Positions 15,212 through 23,411 are shown, numbered from the stretch's first letter. The stretch is DNA of 25,682 nt from Dechloromonas sp. UBA6271 (GCA_002440665.1 DJUX01000025.1:1-25682), one strand, 5' to 3'. The notes: generated by a model not told the origin, from the letters alone. A program made the numbers and translations.

Positions 15212-15960
15212 CAATGAACCCGGAACGGCAGAAATTGCGAGTTGATCCGCTCGTAGACGCCGTTGCGCTTGATGCGATCCAGCGCGTTGTCGACCGACTC
15301 CTTGAGTTCCGGGTGACGCGGACTGATACCGAACGAGGCGTTGCCGATCAATTCCGGCACCTTCATCACCGTCGAACTGAGGCCAAGGGTCCGGAAGTCC
15401 TTGTGGTTCATCAGGTTCAGGCTGGTGGCCATGGGGATGATGGCAGCTTGGGCGACGCCGGCGATCAGCGGCAGGCCGAGTTCGCCATTGGTCGGGACGG
15501 CGACGGTATCCCAGCCCTGCTTGCGGGCATAGCTTTCCTGCGCCGAGCCCTTGACCACGGCGATGCGCAGTCCGCGCTCGCCGGGCATGACTCCGGGTTT
15601 CGCGAACCACAGGGAAACCGAGCGGAAATAGGGGAGGGCGAAGAGGATCCTGGCTCGCCGTTCGGGTGTGTCGAGCAGGCTGACGGCGGCGATGTCGAAT
15701 TCACCGCCGGCCAGCGAATCGACGACACGCTCCAGCGTCGTTACCTGCAGGTCGCAGCGCACCTGCATTTCGTCACAGACCGCGCGGATGATCTCGATGC
15801 TGAAGCCGGTCAACTGGCCATCGGCATTGCGAAAGGCCATCGGTGGCGAGTTATCCAGCACGCCCACCCTGAGCACCTGTTGGGCCGCGTACACCGGTAG
15901 CACGCCGAGGACGAGCGCGGCAACGATACAGGCGAAAGTGAGGCGCAGGCGGGACGACAT
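15211..15960 (-). CDS. Periplasmic solute-binding protein, family 3 (first of a pair)
   Basis: A 249-aa family-3 solute-binding protein with a signal peptide ending near residue 25 (LPVYA). It has the hallmark first-lobe signature PPMAFRNADGQLTGFSIEI at about 39-57, DIAAVSLLDTPERRARILFALPYF, and the inter-lobe return RIAVVKGSAQESYAR. The conserved arginine that contacts ligand carboxylates in amino-acid binders is plausibly in TPERRARI. It is the first gene of a tightly packed set: binding protein, binding protein, diguanylate cyclase, regulator, kinase. The two binding proteins are clearly diverged from each other, so they probably bind different ligands. An 81-nt gap upstream separates it from the AddA-like gene and holds a candidate promoter. 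No transporter partner is visible. Confidence 0.92.
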   Translation of the reverse strand: MSSRLRLTFACIVAALVLGVLPVYAAQQVLRVGVLDNSPPMAFRNADGQLTGFSIEIIRAVCDEMQVRCDLQVTTLERVVDSLAGGEFDIAAVSLLDTPERRARILFALPYFRSVSLWFAKPGVMPGERGLRIAVVKGSAQESYARKQGWDTVAVPTNGELGLPLIAGVAQAAIIPMATSLNLMNHKDFRTLGLSSTVMKVPELIGNASFGISPRHPELKESVDNALDRIKRNGVYERINSQFLPFRVH

Positions 15961-15988
15961 TTTCCATTCTTGGCGATATTTTCAAACC

Positions 15989-15994
15989 AGTATA
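15989..15994 (-). promoter_or_regulatory. Candidate -10 element for the binding-protein/cyclase/regulator operon
   Basis: On the minus strand TATACT lies 28 nt before the ATG at 15960, inside the 81-nt gap after the AddA-like gene. It matches the -10 consensus at five of six positions. No convincing -35 is present at 16-18 nt, so the promoter is weak, activator-dependent or not real. No CTCAC-type array is seen here. Confidence 0.35.
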
Positions 15995-16041
15995 GCCGAA
16001 GCCCGTGCCCTGTCGTTGACCGGCGACAACGCTTGCCGGAG

Positions 16042-19000
16042 TCATGGAAGCTCCGCCAGAACACCCTGCAGCGGGAAGAAAATCGCCTGCCGGAGCGGCC
16101 GCGCGTCGGCTGCGAACAGGCTGGCGTAGCGTTCCAGTTGCGGGCGGTATTCGGCAGCCCGCGCCGCGAGAAAGGCTTCCTGGTCGGCGGCCGGGGCGCG
16201 GACCGTCTTGTAGTCGACGATCCAGCGGCAGCCGTCGGCCACGAAAATACGGTCGATTACGTGGTTGACCGCAACTCCCTCGCCGTCGCGGGTGTCGCGG
16301 CTCGACCAGGCCTGTTCGGCTGCCGCCTCGTTCTGCTGCGCCAGCACCCAGCGTCCGGCGGTCGATTCCAGCGTTCGGCACAGGGCGCTGACCACGGTGC
16401 CGGCGCCCTCGGCAGCGTCCGCAGCGGTGTGTCCGGCCTGCACCAGCCAGCGCCGGTAGGCGGTTTCGAGGGGAAGGATGCGTTCGGACGACCAGCTTTT
16501 CAGCCCGTCGTTGGCGATCAGTTCGAGACAGCGATGGACCAGCGTCCCGACCGAGGCATCGAGCGCCAGGCCGCCTTCGGCTGTGTCGAGGTCGACCGGA
16601 TTATCGGCCAGACGCGGGCCACCGGGGATTTCGCGCAAGGCTTCCGGCAAGCCGGTTTCGCGCAGGCGAACCAGTGGCGGAACGAAAGTCGCCGGATCAA
16701 TGGCGCCGCCAGAGGGCTTGACCGCTTCGAGACCGGCCAGCGCACCGACAAATACCGACTGCGCGACACCCGGCCACAACAGCTCGAGCAGCGTGCCGTT
16801 GGCCGGCGATTTCAGGCCGTCGTCCTTCTTTTCATCGGCCGCCGCGACGCCGACCAGATGCAGCCGGCGGATGGCACGGGTGGCGGCGACGTAGAGCAGG
16901 CGTTCGTCCTCGTGGGCGGCGCGCTCGGCTTCGAGCTTTTTCAGATAGTCGTAGGCGGTCGGCTCGCCGTTGCCGGCGCCCTTTTGTTTCATCGGCGCGA
17001 CCAGCAGATGCTCGTCGCCGTCGGCGCCGGCCACTTCGTCCCACAGCAGCAGGCTGCTGTCGTTGCCGCCGGTCCCGCGGTGCAGGCCGGGCAGGATCAC
17101 GGTGTCGAATTCGAGGCCCTTGGATTTGTGCACGGTCATCATCTGCACCGCGTCGCCGAGTGGGTCGGACGGCGCATAGAGCTCGGCGGCGTGGGCGGCC
17201 AGCGTTTCAGCGTTCAGGTTACGGCTGGCCACGAGCTTGTCGACGAGTTTGAAGAAGGCTTCGACGTCGTTCAATGCCTCCGGCGCCTCCAGGCAGCGCG
17301 GCCCGCCAAGCATCAGCCAGACGCCTTCCAGCCAGCGCCGCGGGTGCTGGCGGCCGCGGCTGGCGAAGGCGGTTTGTAGCACCGCCCGAACATGCAGCAG
17401 GCGTTGCCGGCCATCTTCGGACAAGCTCGCAACGCGGGCGTCGTCCTGCATCAGTTCCCAGATCGTCTGCTTCTTGTTGTCGGCGGCCAGCGCGTGCAGG
17501 TCGGCCAATTTGAGGCCGCACCACGGGGCGCGCAAAAGTGCCAGCCAATGCACGCGGTCGGCGCGGTGATGCAGGGCGCGGAACAGGGTGAGCAGATCCT
17601 GCACATGCTGGCGGCCGTCCAGCCCTTCGATATCGACCGCCTGGAAACGCAGTTCCGGGGCGCTGCGGCGGATTTCGCCGACGAGCGCATCGAGATGGCT
17701 GCGGGCGCGAACGAGGACGGCGATGCGTTCCTCCGGCGCTTCGCGGCGCGCCTGGCGGATGATGTCCAACACGCGGCAGGCTTCTTCGCCAACGGAATCC
17801 GTGCCTTCACGCTCGATCACCGGATGGACTTCTACGCCGCTATCGGCGCGCGCCGGCCGGGTGGCGGCGGATTCGGCGTAGCGCACGGCGCCGGCCTCGG
17901 GGCTGTCGGCGGCCGGAAAGATTTCCGGGAACGCCGTATTGACCCAATCGACGATGCCCGGATACGAGCGGTTGTTGCGGAACAGGCGCAGGTGGCTGAG
18001 CTTGATGTCGCCGATGCCGCGCTCGCGGACGCGCAGGAAGAGCCCGACGTCGGCCTTGCGGAAGCGGTAGATCGACTGCATCGGGTCGCCGACGACGAAC
18101 AGCGTCCGGCCATCGTCCTGCATCCAGCCGCGGGTCAGTTTTTCGATCAGGCCGACCTGGCTCGGGCTGGTGTCCTGGAATTCGTCGACCAGCAGGTGGC
18201 GAATGCGGTAATCGAGCGCCTGCGCCAGATCGGTTGGCGCCTCGTCATCGCCCAGCGCCAGCCCGGCGCGGGCAGCAATTTCAATGAAATCGACTTCGCC
18301 GGCTTCCTGAAAGGCCAGCCACAATTGCCCGGCGGCCAGCCGCAACAGGCGCGAGAAGCGTTCGACGGTGGCCCATTCGCCGTCGCTCAATTCCGGGTAA
18401 GGCAGCCTGACCAGCATGGCCAGCGCCTCTTCCAGACCGGCCACGCCGCGCAGTTCGCCGAGCAGTTCGAGCATGGCCTTTTTTTGGTCAGCGAATTCAG
18501 CGCCGGTCGGGAAGCCGATGCGCTTGTCGACGGTCTTGCGCAACGTCCCGGTGCCGGTCAGCAGCAGGCCGGCCACCGCCTGCCACTGCGGCAAATCGGC
18601 GATGGCTGCGGTCAACGGCAAATTCCAGTCAAAAATAGGGTCGAGCAGGCCCGGCACATTGGCCGCGGCGAAGCGGGCCAGCGGCATCAGCAACGACTGG
18701 ATACGAGGGTCGAGCAGGGCGCCAACCGTCGCCAGATCGCGTTCGATCAGCGCCGCGAAACCGGCCTCGACCTCGGCCTTCATCGCCCCGCTTTCGATGC
18801 GCGAGGCGTGGTGCAGCCACTGGTCGCGGCGGCCGAGCATGGCGATCAACAGCTTTTCCAGCCGACCGGCGTTGTTGTCCATGAAGGACAGCGCCGCGGC
18901 GACGACCTCGGCATCTGGCGTCGTCGCCTCGACCATTTCCAGTGTCCGCCGGGCTGCCGTCGCGTAGTGCGCCTCGGCATCCTCGCTGACCCCGGGCTGG

Positions 19001-19425
19001 CTGCCGAAGCGGCTGAGGTAGGGCATCTGCCGCGCCAGGCTGGCGCACAGTGCATCGAGCGTCGTGATGCGCAGCCGGCCGGGGTGGCCAAGCAGCCGCC
19101 AGCCTTGCGCGGCATCGTGGGCCAGCACCTGGTTGGCCAGCTCGAACGTCAGCTGCTTGTGCGGCTGGTCCGGCATTTCGCCAGCCGCCGCGCGCTCCAG
19201 ACTGCCGAGAATGCGGTCGCGCATCTCGGTCGCCGCCTTGTTGGTGAAGGTCAGCGCCAGCACTTCTTCCGGGTTCTCGACCACCGCCAGCAGGCGCAGG
19301 TAGCGCTGCGTCAGCAATTCCGTCTTGCCGGCGCCGGCCGGTGCTTCGACGATAAAGGAGGCAAGGTCCAGCGCTCGCCGGCGGGCGGTTTCGTCCTCTT
19401 GCAGGCGGTCGACCGGCGCAGTCAC
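16042..19425 (-). CDS. AddA/RecB-like UvrD-family helicase-nuclease
   Basis: A 1127-aa superfamily-1 helicase fused to a RecB-type nuclease, predicted to process double-strand breaks for RecA loading. Helicase motifs are Walker A APAGAGKT at 28-35, LTFTNKAATEMRDR (motif Ia), VDEFQDT at 413-419 (II), VGDPMQSIYRFR at 445-456 (III), MTVHKSKGLEFD at 763-774 (V) and LLYVAATRA near 843-851 (VI). The C-terminal nuclease has D1058, D1071 and K1073 (VIDRI, VDYKT) and QLERY near 1096-1100, so it looks active. Translation begins at GTG 19425, which overlaps the stop of the AddB-like gene by 4 nt (GTGA). The immediate partner is the AddB-like protein, so an AddAB-type complex rather than RecBCD is expected. 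Confidence 0.93.
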   Translation of the reverse strand: MTAPVDRLQEDETARRRALDLASFIVEAPAGAGKTELLTQRYLRLLAVVENPEEVLALTFTNKAATEMRDRILGSLERAAAGEMPDQPHKQLTFELANQVLAHDAAQGWRLLGHPGRLRITTLDALCASLARQMPYLSRFGSQPGVSEDAEAHYATAARRTLEMVEATTPDAEVVAAALSFMDNNAGRLEKLLIAMLGRRDQWLHHASRIESGAMKAEVEAGFAALIERDLATVGALLDPRIQSLLMPLARFAAANVPGLLDPIFDWNLPLTAAIADLPQWQAVAGLLLTGTGTLRKTVDKRIGFPTGAEFADQKKAMLELLGELRGVAGLEEALAMLVRLPYPELSDGEWATVERFSRLLRLAAGQLWLAFQEAGEVDFIEIAARAGLALGDDEAPTDLAQALDYRIRHLLVDEFQDTSPSQVGLIEKLTRGWMQDDGRTLFVVGDPMQSIYRFRKADVGLFLRVRERGIGDIKLSHLRLFRNNRSYPGIVDWVNTAFPEIFPAADSPEAGAVRYAESAATRPARADSGVEVHPVIEREGTDSVGEEACRVLDIIRQARREAPEERIAVLVRARSHLDALVGEIRRSAPELRFQAVDIEGLDGRQHVQDLLTLFRALHHRADRVHWLALLRAPWCGLKLADLHALAADNKKQTIWELMQDDARVASLSEDGRQRLLHVRAVLQTAFASRGRQHPRRWLEGVWLMLGGPRCLEAPEALNDVEAFFKLVDKLVASRNLNAETLAAHAAELYAPSDPLGDAVQMMTVHKSKGLEFDTVILPGLHRGTGGNDSSLLLWDEVAGADGDEHLLVAPMKQKGAGNGEPTAYDYLKKLEAERAAHEDERLLYVAATRAIRRLHLVGVAAADEKKDDGLKSPANGTLLELLWPGVAQSVFVGALAGLEAVKPSGGAIDPATFVPPLVRLRETGLPEALREIPGGPRLADNPVDLDTAEGGLALDASVGTLVHRCLELIANDGLKSWSSERILPLETAYRRWLVQAGHTAADAAEGAGTVVSALCRTLESTAGRWVLAQQNEAAAEQAWSSRDTRDGEGVAVNHVIDRIFVADGCRWIVDYKTVRAPAADQEAFLAARAAEYRPQLERYASLFAADARPLRQAIFFPLQGVLAELP

Positions 19426-22103
19426 GCGTCTTCCCCGGCTACGGTTTGCGCCAGCAGGCGCCGGCGCTCAGGCAAACGCAATAGCGCCAACACCTCGCAG
19501 TACTGCAGCGCCTTTTCATCAGCGAACATCACGCCCGCCTGTCCGGCCTTCACTTCCTTCGCCACGGCATGCAGCCGTTCGCGCCAGTGGGTGATGACGG
19601 CGACCCAGTCGGGAAATTCGGCGGAGTCGAAGATTTTCTGTTTGTCGTCGCCGATGCCCTGGACGCCGGGCAGGATGTCCTTTTCGTCGGCGACACCAGC
19701 GAATGCAGGCTTGTCGAGCAGAACCTTGGCGAAGACGACGGCCGCCACTTCGTCGTTGACCAGCGCGGCGTAGATGGGCAGTTGCGGTTCGGTGATGCGC
19801 TGCCCGGCCCAGTTTTTAGTGTCGACTGTGGCGCCGGTCTTGTAGTCGATGATGACCTGACGGCCATCGGCCAGGCGATCGATGCGGTCGACGATCATCT
19901 TGACCTTGATTTCCTCGATCTCGACTTCGGCCGGTTGTTCGCAGGCGATGACGTCGAAGGCCAGCCCGCGCCTGCTTTCCAGCGCCAGCCAGACGTCAAG
20001 CAGCTTTTCCAGGCGCGCCGCTTCGAGTTCGCGAAAGCGGGCCGCCAACGTGACGCGGCGCTTCAGTTCAAAGCTTTGCAGGGCTTTGGCGACCGCCTCG
20101 GCGATGGCCTGCTGGCGGTTCGCTTCGTCAAGGGCGGCGAGCGTTTCCGAAGACCGAACCGCTGTCCAGAAGGCTTCCAGCGCTTCATGCACCAACGTGC
20201 CGCGCGCTGCCGGGTCGAGCCCTTCGACCGGCTCGTCCATCGCCTCGCCGCCGAGCCGGTACTGGTAGTAGGCCCAGGCCGGGCAGATGGCCTGGGCGCG
20301 CAGCAGCCAGCTGCCGCCGGAGACTTTCTCGCCTTCGGCGACCGGCGGGGCCATGGCGTCCTCGATCAGATCGCAGGCTGATGCGGCTTCGCCGGCCAGT
20401 TGCCGGGCCAGCGTCTCGACTTCGCCCGGTGTTTCGTCGGCTGCCGGAATGCCGGCGATCAGCGGGCTGGGCCGCAGCACACGGTTGCCGTCGGCCTGCG
20501 AATACGAAAACGTCACTTCCGGCGCCGACAGCGACAGACGGGCATGAACGCGCTGGGCGAAGTCGAGTTCGACCTCGGCGCTGGCGTGGGCAGCCCCGGC
20601 GGCGCGAAGCAATTCGGCCGGTAGCAGCGGGTTGGGACGCGGCGGCGGCGGCCACAGGTCGTCGTTCATGCCCATCACCCACAGGGCGTCGAAACCGAGG
20701 CCGGCGCTTTCGAGCACGCCGAGCACCTGAATGGCGGGTTGACCGCGCGTTTCCGGCTGGAACAGGCGTTTCCGGCAGAGCTGTGACAGGCGGCGTGCCG
20801 CTTCGGCAAAAGCCACGGGGCCGAGCAAGGCGTCGTGCTGGCCGAAACCGTCGAGCACTTCGCCGAAGGCGCGGCGGGCCTGGAATTCGTGGCTGGATAG
20901 CGGGCGGTCGCCGGGCCAGCCGACGGCTTTCAGGCAGTTGCGAAAGACACTGGTCCAGTGCCCCGGCAGCAGCTTGCGGGGGGCGGCGCCGGCGGTTTCG
21001 CCAAAGGTTGCGAGGGCCGCCACGGTTTGCGGGCAGAGCGGCGGTTCAAATTCCGCCAGACGGCCGGCCAGGCGAATCAGCGCCGGCAGGGTCGTGAAGT
21101 AAGGCAGGTCGCGGCGCAATGCGGCATCCAGCCGCGCCCGGCCATCGGCTTCGCCGGCGGCCGCCGACCAGCCGCCGGCCAGCAGCAGTTCGGAGAGGCG
21201 GCTCTGCTCGACCTTGGCGCGGCCGCTTCCGAGCGCCAGCAGGTCGAGCGCGACGCGGATCAGCGGCAAGTCGGCCAGCGCCCGGCCGAGTGAGAAGTTA
21301 AAGCAGCGCGGCACTTCGGCGGCGTCGGGACGGATCAGCACCGGGTGCAGGGCATCGTCGAGCAGGAACTCCAGCCGGTCGCGGACGCCGGCCAGATCGG
21401 GGGCGACGATGCCGAGCCGACAGGCAGGGTTGGTCGCCAGTTGCGTCTTAGCCCAAGCGACGACGGCGGCGCATTCGGCATCGACATCGGGGCAGGCGAG
21501 GACCTGCCGGTTGCTGCGGTCGACTGCCGTTTGGGGTCGATTTTCAACGGTAACGCCACGCGCCGTCAGTGCCGCCATCAAGTTATGATCGAGCGGCGTA
21601 TAGCGGTCGAAGCCGGCGAAGGCGATGGTTTGGGGCAGCGAGAAGTGGCCTGCCTCGATCAAGGCGATCAGTTGCCAGTGCAGGCCCGCCACATCGATCC
21701 AGGCGCTGGTCCGGCAACGTCTGGCAAATTCTGCTTGCCAGCCGATGAACAGCTTCGCCTCTTCGGAGAGCTGGCTGCTATCTGGCTGCAGCTTCCAGAT
21801 GCGGCATAGCGCGTGCGCTTCAGCTGCCGAGGCGGCCATGCCCTGGATGTCGAACAGTGGTGACGACGATTCGGGCAGGGAATCGGCGATGACCTTTTCC
21901 CACAACAGCAATTCGGCAAAGGGGTCGAGCACCTGCGGCAAGGTTGCCGCACCGCTCAGCAAGGCCTCGTCGGCCAGGGTCGTCAGCCATTGGCCGATGG
22001 TCAGTGCCCGCGGCATCTGCCAGACCGCGGCGCCGACCGGTGCCGCGGCGCGCAGGGTCTGGGCGAGGCGGGCGGTGGCGCAGAGGATCAGGCGGTCGGT
22101 CAA
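19422..22103 (-). CDS. AddB-like PD-(D/E)XK nuclease, probable DNA repair protein
   Basis: An 893-aa protein resembling AddB and, by length and motifs, the ~900-aa 'probable DNA repair protein' family I know from betaproteobacteria (TIGR03623). It has an inactivated-helicase-like body without Walker A, the conserved LWVMGMNDDLWPP segment at about 474-486, and a C-terminal nuclease with D739, D753, K755 (DYKTG) and Q774 (EPQLPIYA). Of the four cysteines that hold the AddB iron-sulfur cluster, C607 (ICPAWAYY) and C869 remain, while the flanking C-terminal positions appear to be leucines. The start is TTG at 22103, 10 nt after the ComEA-like stop; later ATGs would delete the conserved first strand (LILCATARLAQTLR). 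It overlaps the AddA-like gene by 4 nt. Confidence 0.9.
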   Translation of the reverse strand: MTDRLILCATARLAQTLRAAAPVGAAVWQMPRALTIGQWLTTLADEALLSGAATLPQVLDPFAELLLWEKVIADSLPESSSPLFDIQGMAASAAEAHALCRIWKLQPDSSQLSEEAKLFIGWQAEFARRCRTSAWIDVAGLHWQLIALIEAGHFSLPQTIAFAGFDRYTPLDHNLMAALTARGVTVENRPQTAVDRSNRQVLACPDVDAECAAVVAWAKTQLATNPACRLGIVAPDLAGVRDRLEFLLDDALHPVLIRPDAAEVPRCFNFSLGRALADLPLIRVALDLLALGSGRAKVEQSRLSELLLAGGWSAAAGEADGRARLDAALRRDLPYFTTLPALIRLAGRLAEFEPPLCPQTVAALATFGETAGAAPRKLLPGHWTSVFRNCLKAVGWPGDRPLSSHEFQARRAFGEVLDGFGQHDALLGPVAFAEAARRLSQLCRKRLFQPETRGQPAIQVLGVLESAGLGFDALWVMGMNDDLWPPPPRPNPLLPAELLRAAGAAHASAEVELDFAQRVHARLSLSAPEVTFSYSQADGNRVLRPSPLIAGIPAADETPGEVETLARQLAGEAASACDLIEDAMAPPVAEGEKVSGGSWLLRAQAICPAWAYYQYRLGGEAMDEPVEGLDPAARGTLVHEALEAFWTAVRSSETLAALDEANRQQAIAEAVAKALQSFELKRRVTLAARFRELEAARLEKLLDVWLALESRRGLAFDVIACEQPAEVEIEEIKVKMIVDRIDRLADGRQVIIDYKTGATVDTKNWAGQRITEPQLPIYAALVNDEVAAVVFAKVLLDKPAFAGVADEKDILPGVQGIGDDKQKIFDSAEFPDWVAVITHWRERLHAVAKEVKAGQAGVMFADEKALQYCEVLALLRLPERRRLLAQTVAGEDA

Positions 22104-22113
22104 TCCGGCAGGG

Positions 22114-22707
22114 TCAGTTGGCCGGCGGGCGGGCGGGTTGCGCGGGCTTGGCCGGCATGGCGGGAGCTGCCGCCGGCATTGCCGGTTGCGTGGCCGGGGC
22201 GGGCGTTGGCGGTTGGGCCGTCTTGGCCGGGACGGCGGGCCGAGCGGGTTGTGCCGGCGCGGCGGGCGCTGGCTTGGCCAAGTCGGATGCAGGCGCTGCC
22301 GGGTGGGCCGGCTTCGCCTCCGCGGCGTGCGGTATCGCTGGTTTCACCGGCGTGGCGGGATGTGCCGGAGATGCCGCAGGCGCTGGTGCGGCCGGCTTCG
22401 CCAGTGCCTTGGGTGGCGCTGGGGGGTGGGCTGCGGCGGTGGGTCGCGAAGTGCCGCTGACTATCACGTCGCCGCGGATATCCTTGAGCGTCGCCGGGCC
22501 GATTCCCGGGACGTTCTGCAGATCATCGACCGATTTGAACGGGCCGTTCTTCTGCCGGTAATCGACGATGGCCTGCGCCTTGGTCGGGCCGATGCCCTTG
22601 AGGCTGTCCAGTTGTTCCAGGCTGGCGGTGTTGATGTTGATCTGGGCCAGCGCCAGGCTGGTCCATAGCAGCCAGGCGGCGAGTGCGAGCAGCAGGTTTC
22701 TGATCAT
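22114..22707 (-). CDS. ComEA-like secreted helix-hairpin-helix protein with Pro/Ala-rich tail
   Basis: A 197-aa exported protein. The signal peptide (residues 1-21, ending SLALA) is followed by a ComEA-type HhH2 domain at about 22-82: ININTASLEQLDSLKGIG, then the second hairpin VPGIGPATL. Such domains bind double-stranded DNA without sequence preference in the periplasm, as in natural transformation. From about residue 88 to the end the protein is a low-complexity tail of Pro, Ala, Lys and His with many PA and AP units. Most Gram-negative ComEA proteins stop soon after the HhH domain, so the ~107-residue tail is unusual. ATG at 22707 has GGAG 7 nt upstream. It sits 21 nt after the preceding gene and 10 nt before the AddB-like gene. 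No other competence genes are in view. Confidence 0.88.
   Translation of the reverse strand: MIRNLLLALAAWLLWTSLALAQININTASLEQLDSLKGIGPTKAQAIVDYRQKNGPFKSVDDLQNVPGIGPATLKDIRGDVIVSGTSRPTAAAHPPAPPKALAKPAAPAPAASPAHPATPVKPAIPHAAEAKPAHPAAPASDLAKPAPAAPAQPARPAVPAKTAQPPTPAPATQPAMPAAAPAMPAKPAQPARPPAN
22127..22146 (+). other. Potential G-quadruplex motif
   Basis: Four GGG tracts at 22127-22129, 22131-22133, 22135-22137 and 22144-22146 are separated by loops of 1, 1 and 6 nt, a canonical G3 quadruplex pattern. It lies on the plus strand, which is the transcription template here, in the 3' end of the ComEA-like gene and about 24 nt before the AddB-like TTG start. It may simply reflect codons for the Pro/Ala tail. 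Confidence 0.5.
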
Positions 22708-22728
22708 GGCGATCTCCGGTGGTGGAAC

Positions 22729-23355
22729 TTATTCTGCCGCGGGTGCGGCGGGCGTGACAGGGGCAGGTGGGGCGGGCGGTGTGACAGACACCAGCATCGC
22801 CTCCTCGTAGGTGGCGGCGATCTGGTCGCCGACGCGGATGTCCTTTAGCAATTCCTTGTCCTTGATGACCAGATCGACGCTGCGCTGTGGACCGCGCAGG
22901 GTGATCGTGCCGGCGGCGGCATCCACGGCGGTGACATCGGCAAGCACCTTGACCGTACGGCTCTTGCCGGCGGCGGGTTTCTCGCCGGGCTTGGCGGCGA
23001 CCGTCTGTTCGGATTCGACGCGTTCGCGCAACCGGCCACCACCCTTCTTGAGTTCGAGACCGAGGGCGGCGATGTAATTCAGCGTGACGAGGTCACCGAC
23101 CTTGATCTGCTTGAAATTCTTGATCTGCGGGCCGGCGGCGAAGGTCAGTTCGTTACCCGAGCCGCCCTTGATCGTCAGTTCGCGCTTGTTCTTGTCGATG
23201 GCAGTGACGATGCCCTGCAGTTCGACGGCTTCCGCGATGGTCGCGGCCCCCTTTTCCTTTTCGACGAGGGTGGCAGACTTCGGCGGTTCCTGCGCGGCGG
23301 CAATGGCCGACAGGGTGGCGATCAGGGCAGCGAGCAGCAGGGAACGGGGTTTCAT
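22729..23355 (-). CDS. Exported protein of unknown function with two similar beta-rich units
   Basis: I cannot name this 208-aa protein. A signal peptide (1-21, ending AIAAA) is followed by two related segments of about 50 residues, about 48-100 and 138-190. Both run IVTAID/VTAVD, then a strand with TIKGG/TLRGP, then IKVGDLVTLNY or IRVGDQIAATY, and end in an Ala/Glu-Leu stretch. This looks like an internal duplication of a small beta-barrel-like unit, similar in style to DUF5666-type domains. A Lys/Ala-rich linker (about 120-134) and a Pro/Ala tail (192-208) frame the second unit. ATG at 23355 has GGAG 9 nt upstream. It lies between the patatin autotransporter gene (56 nt upstream) and the ComEA-like gene (21 nt downstream), probably in one transcript. 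Confidence 0.8.
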   Translation of the reverse strand: MKPRSLLLAALIATLSAIAAAQEPPKSATLVEKEKGAATIAEAVELQGIVTAIDKNKRELTIKGGSGNELTFAAGPQIKNFKQIKVGDLVTLNYIAALGLELKKGGGRLRERVESEQTVAAKPGEKPAAGKSRTVKVLADVTAVDAAAGTITLRGPQRSVDLVIKDKELLKDIRVGDQIAATYEEAMLVSVTPPAPPAPVTPAAPAAE

Positions 23356-23411
23356 TGCGGATTGCTCCTTGGGTAAGGTACCGATTATGCCAGCGAACTG
23401 TGCGGGGGCGG

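Noticed and set aside
15212..15610. 133-codon extension of the second binding-protein frame
   Set aside because: It is the out-of-frame shadow of the first binding-protein gene, with Arg/Pro/His-rich composition; the ATG at 15211 overlaps the preceding stop and gives a signal peptide.
17392..19773. 793-codon plus-strand open frame opposite the AddA-like gene
   Set aside because: It is an antisense shadow of a GC-rich gene; the composition is that of reversed codons and the minus strand shows all helicase motifs.
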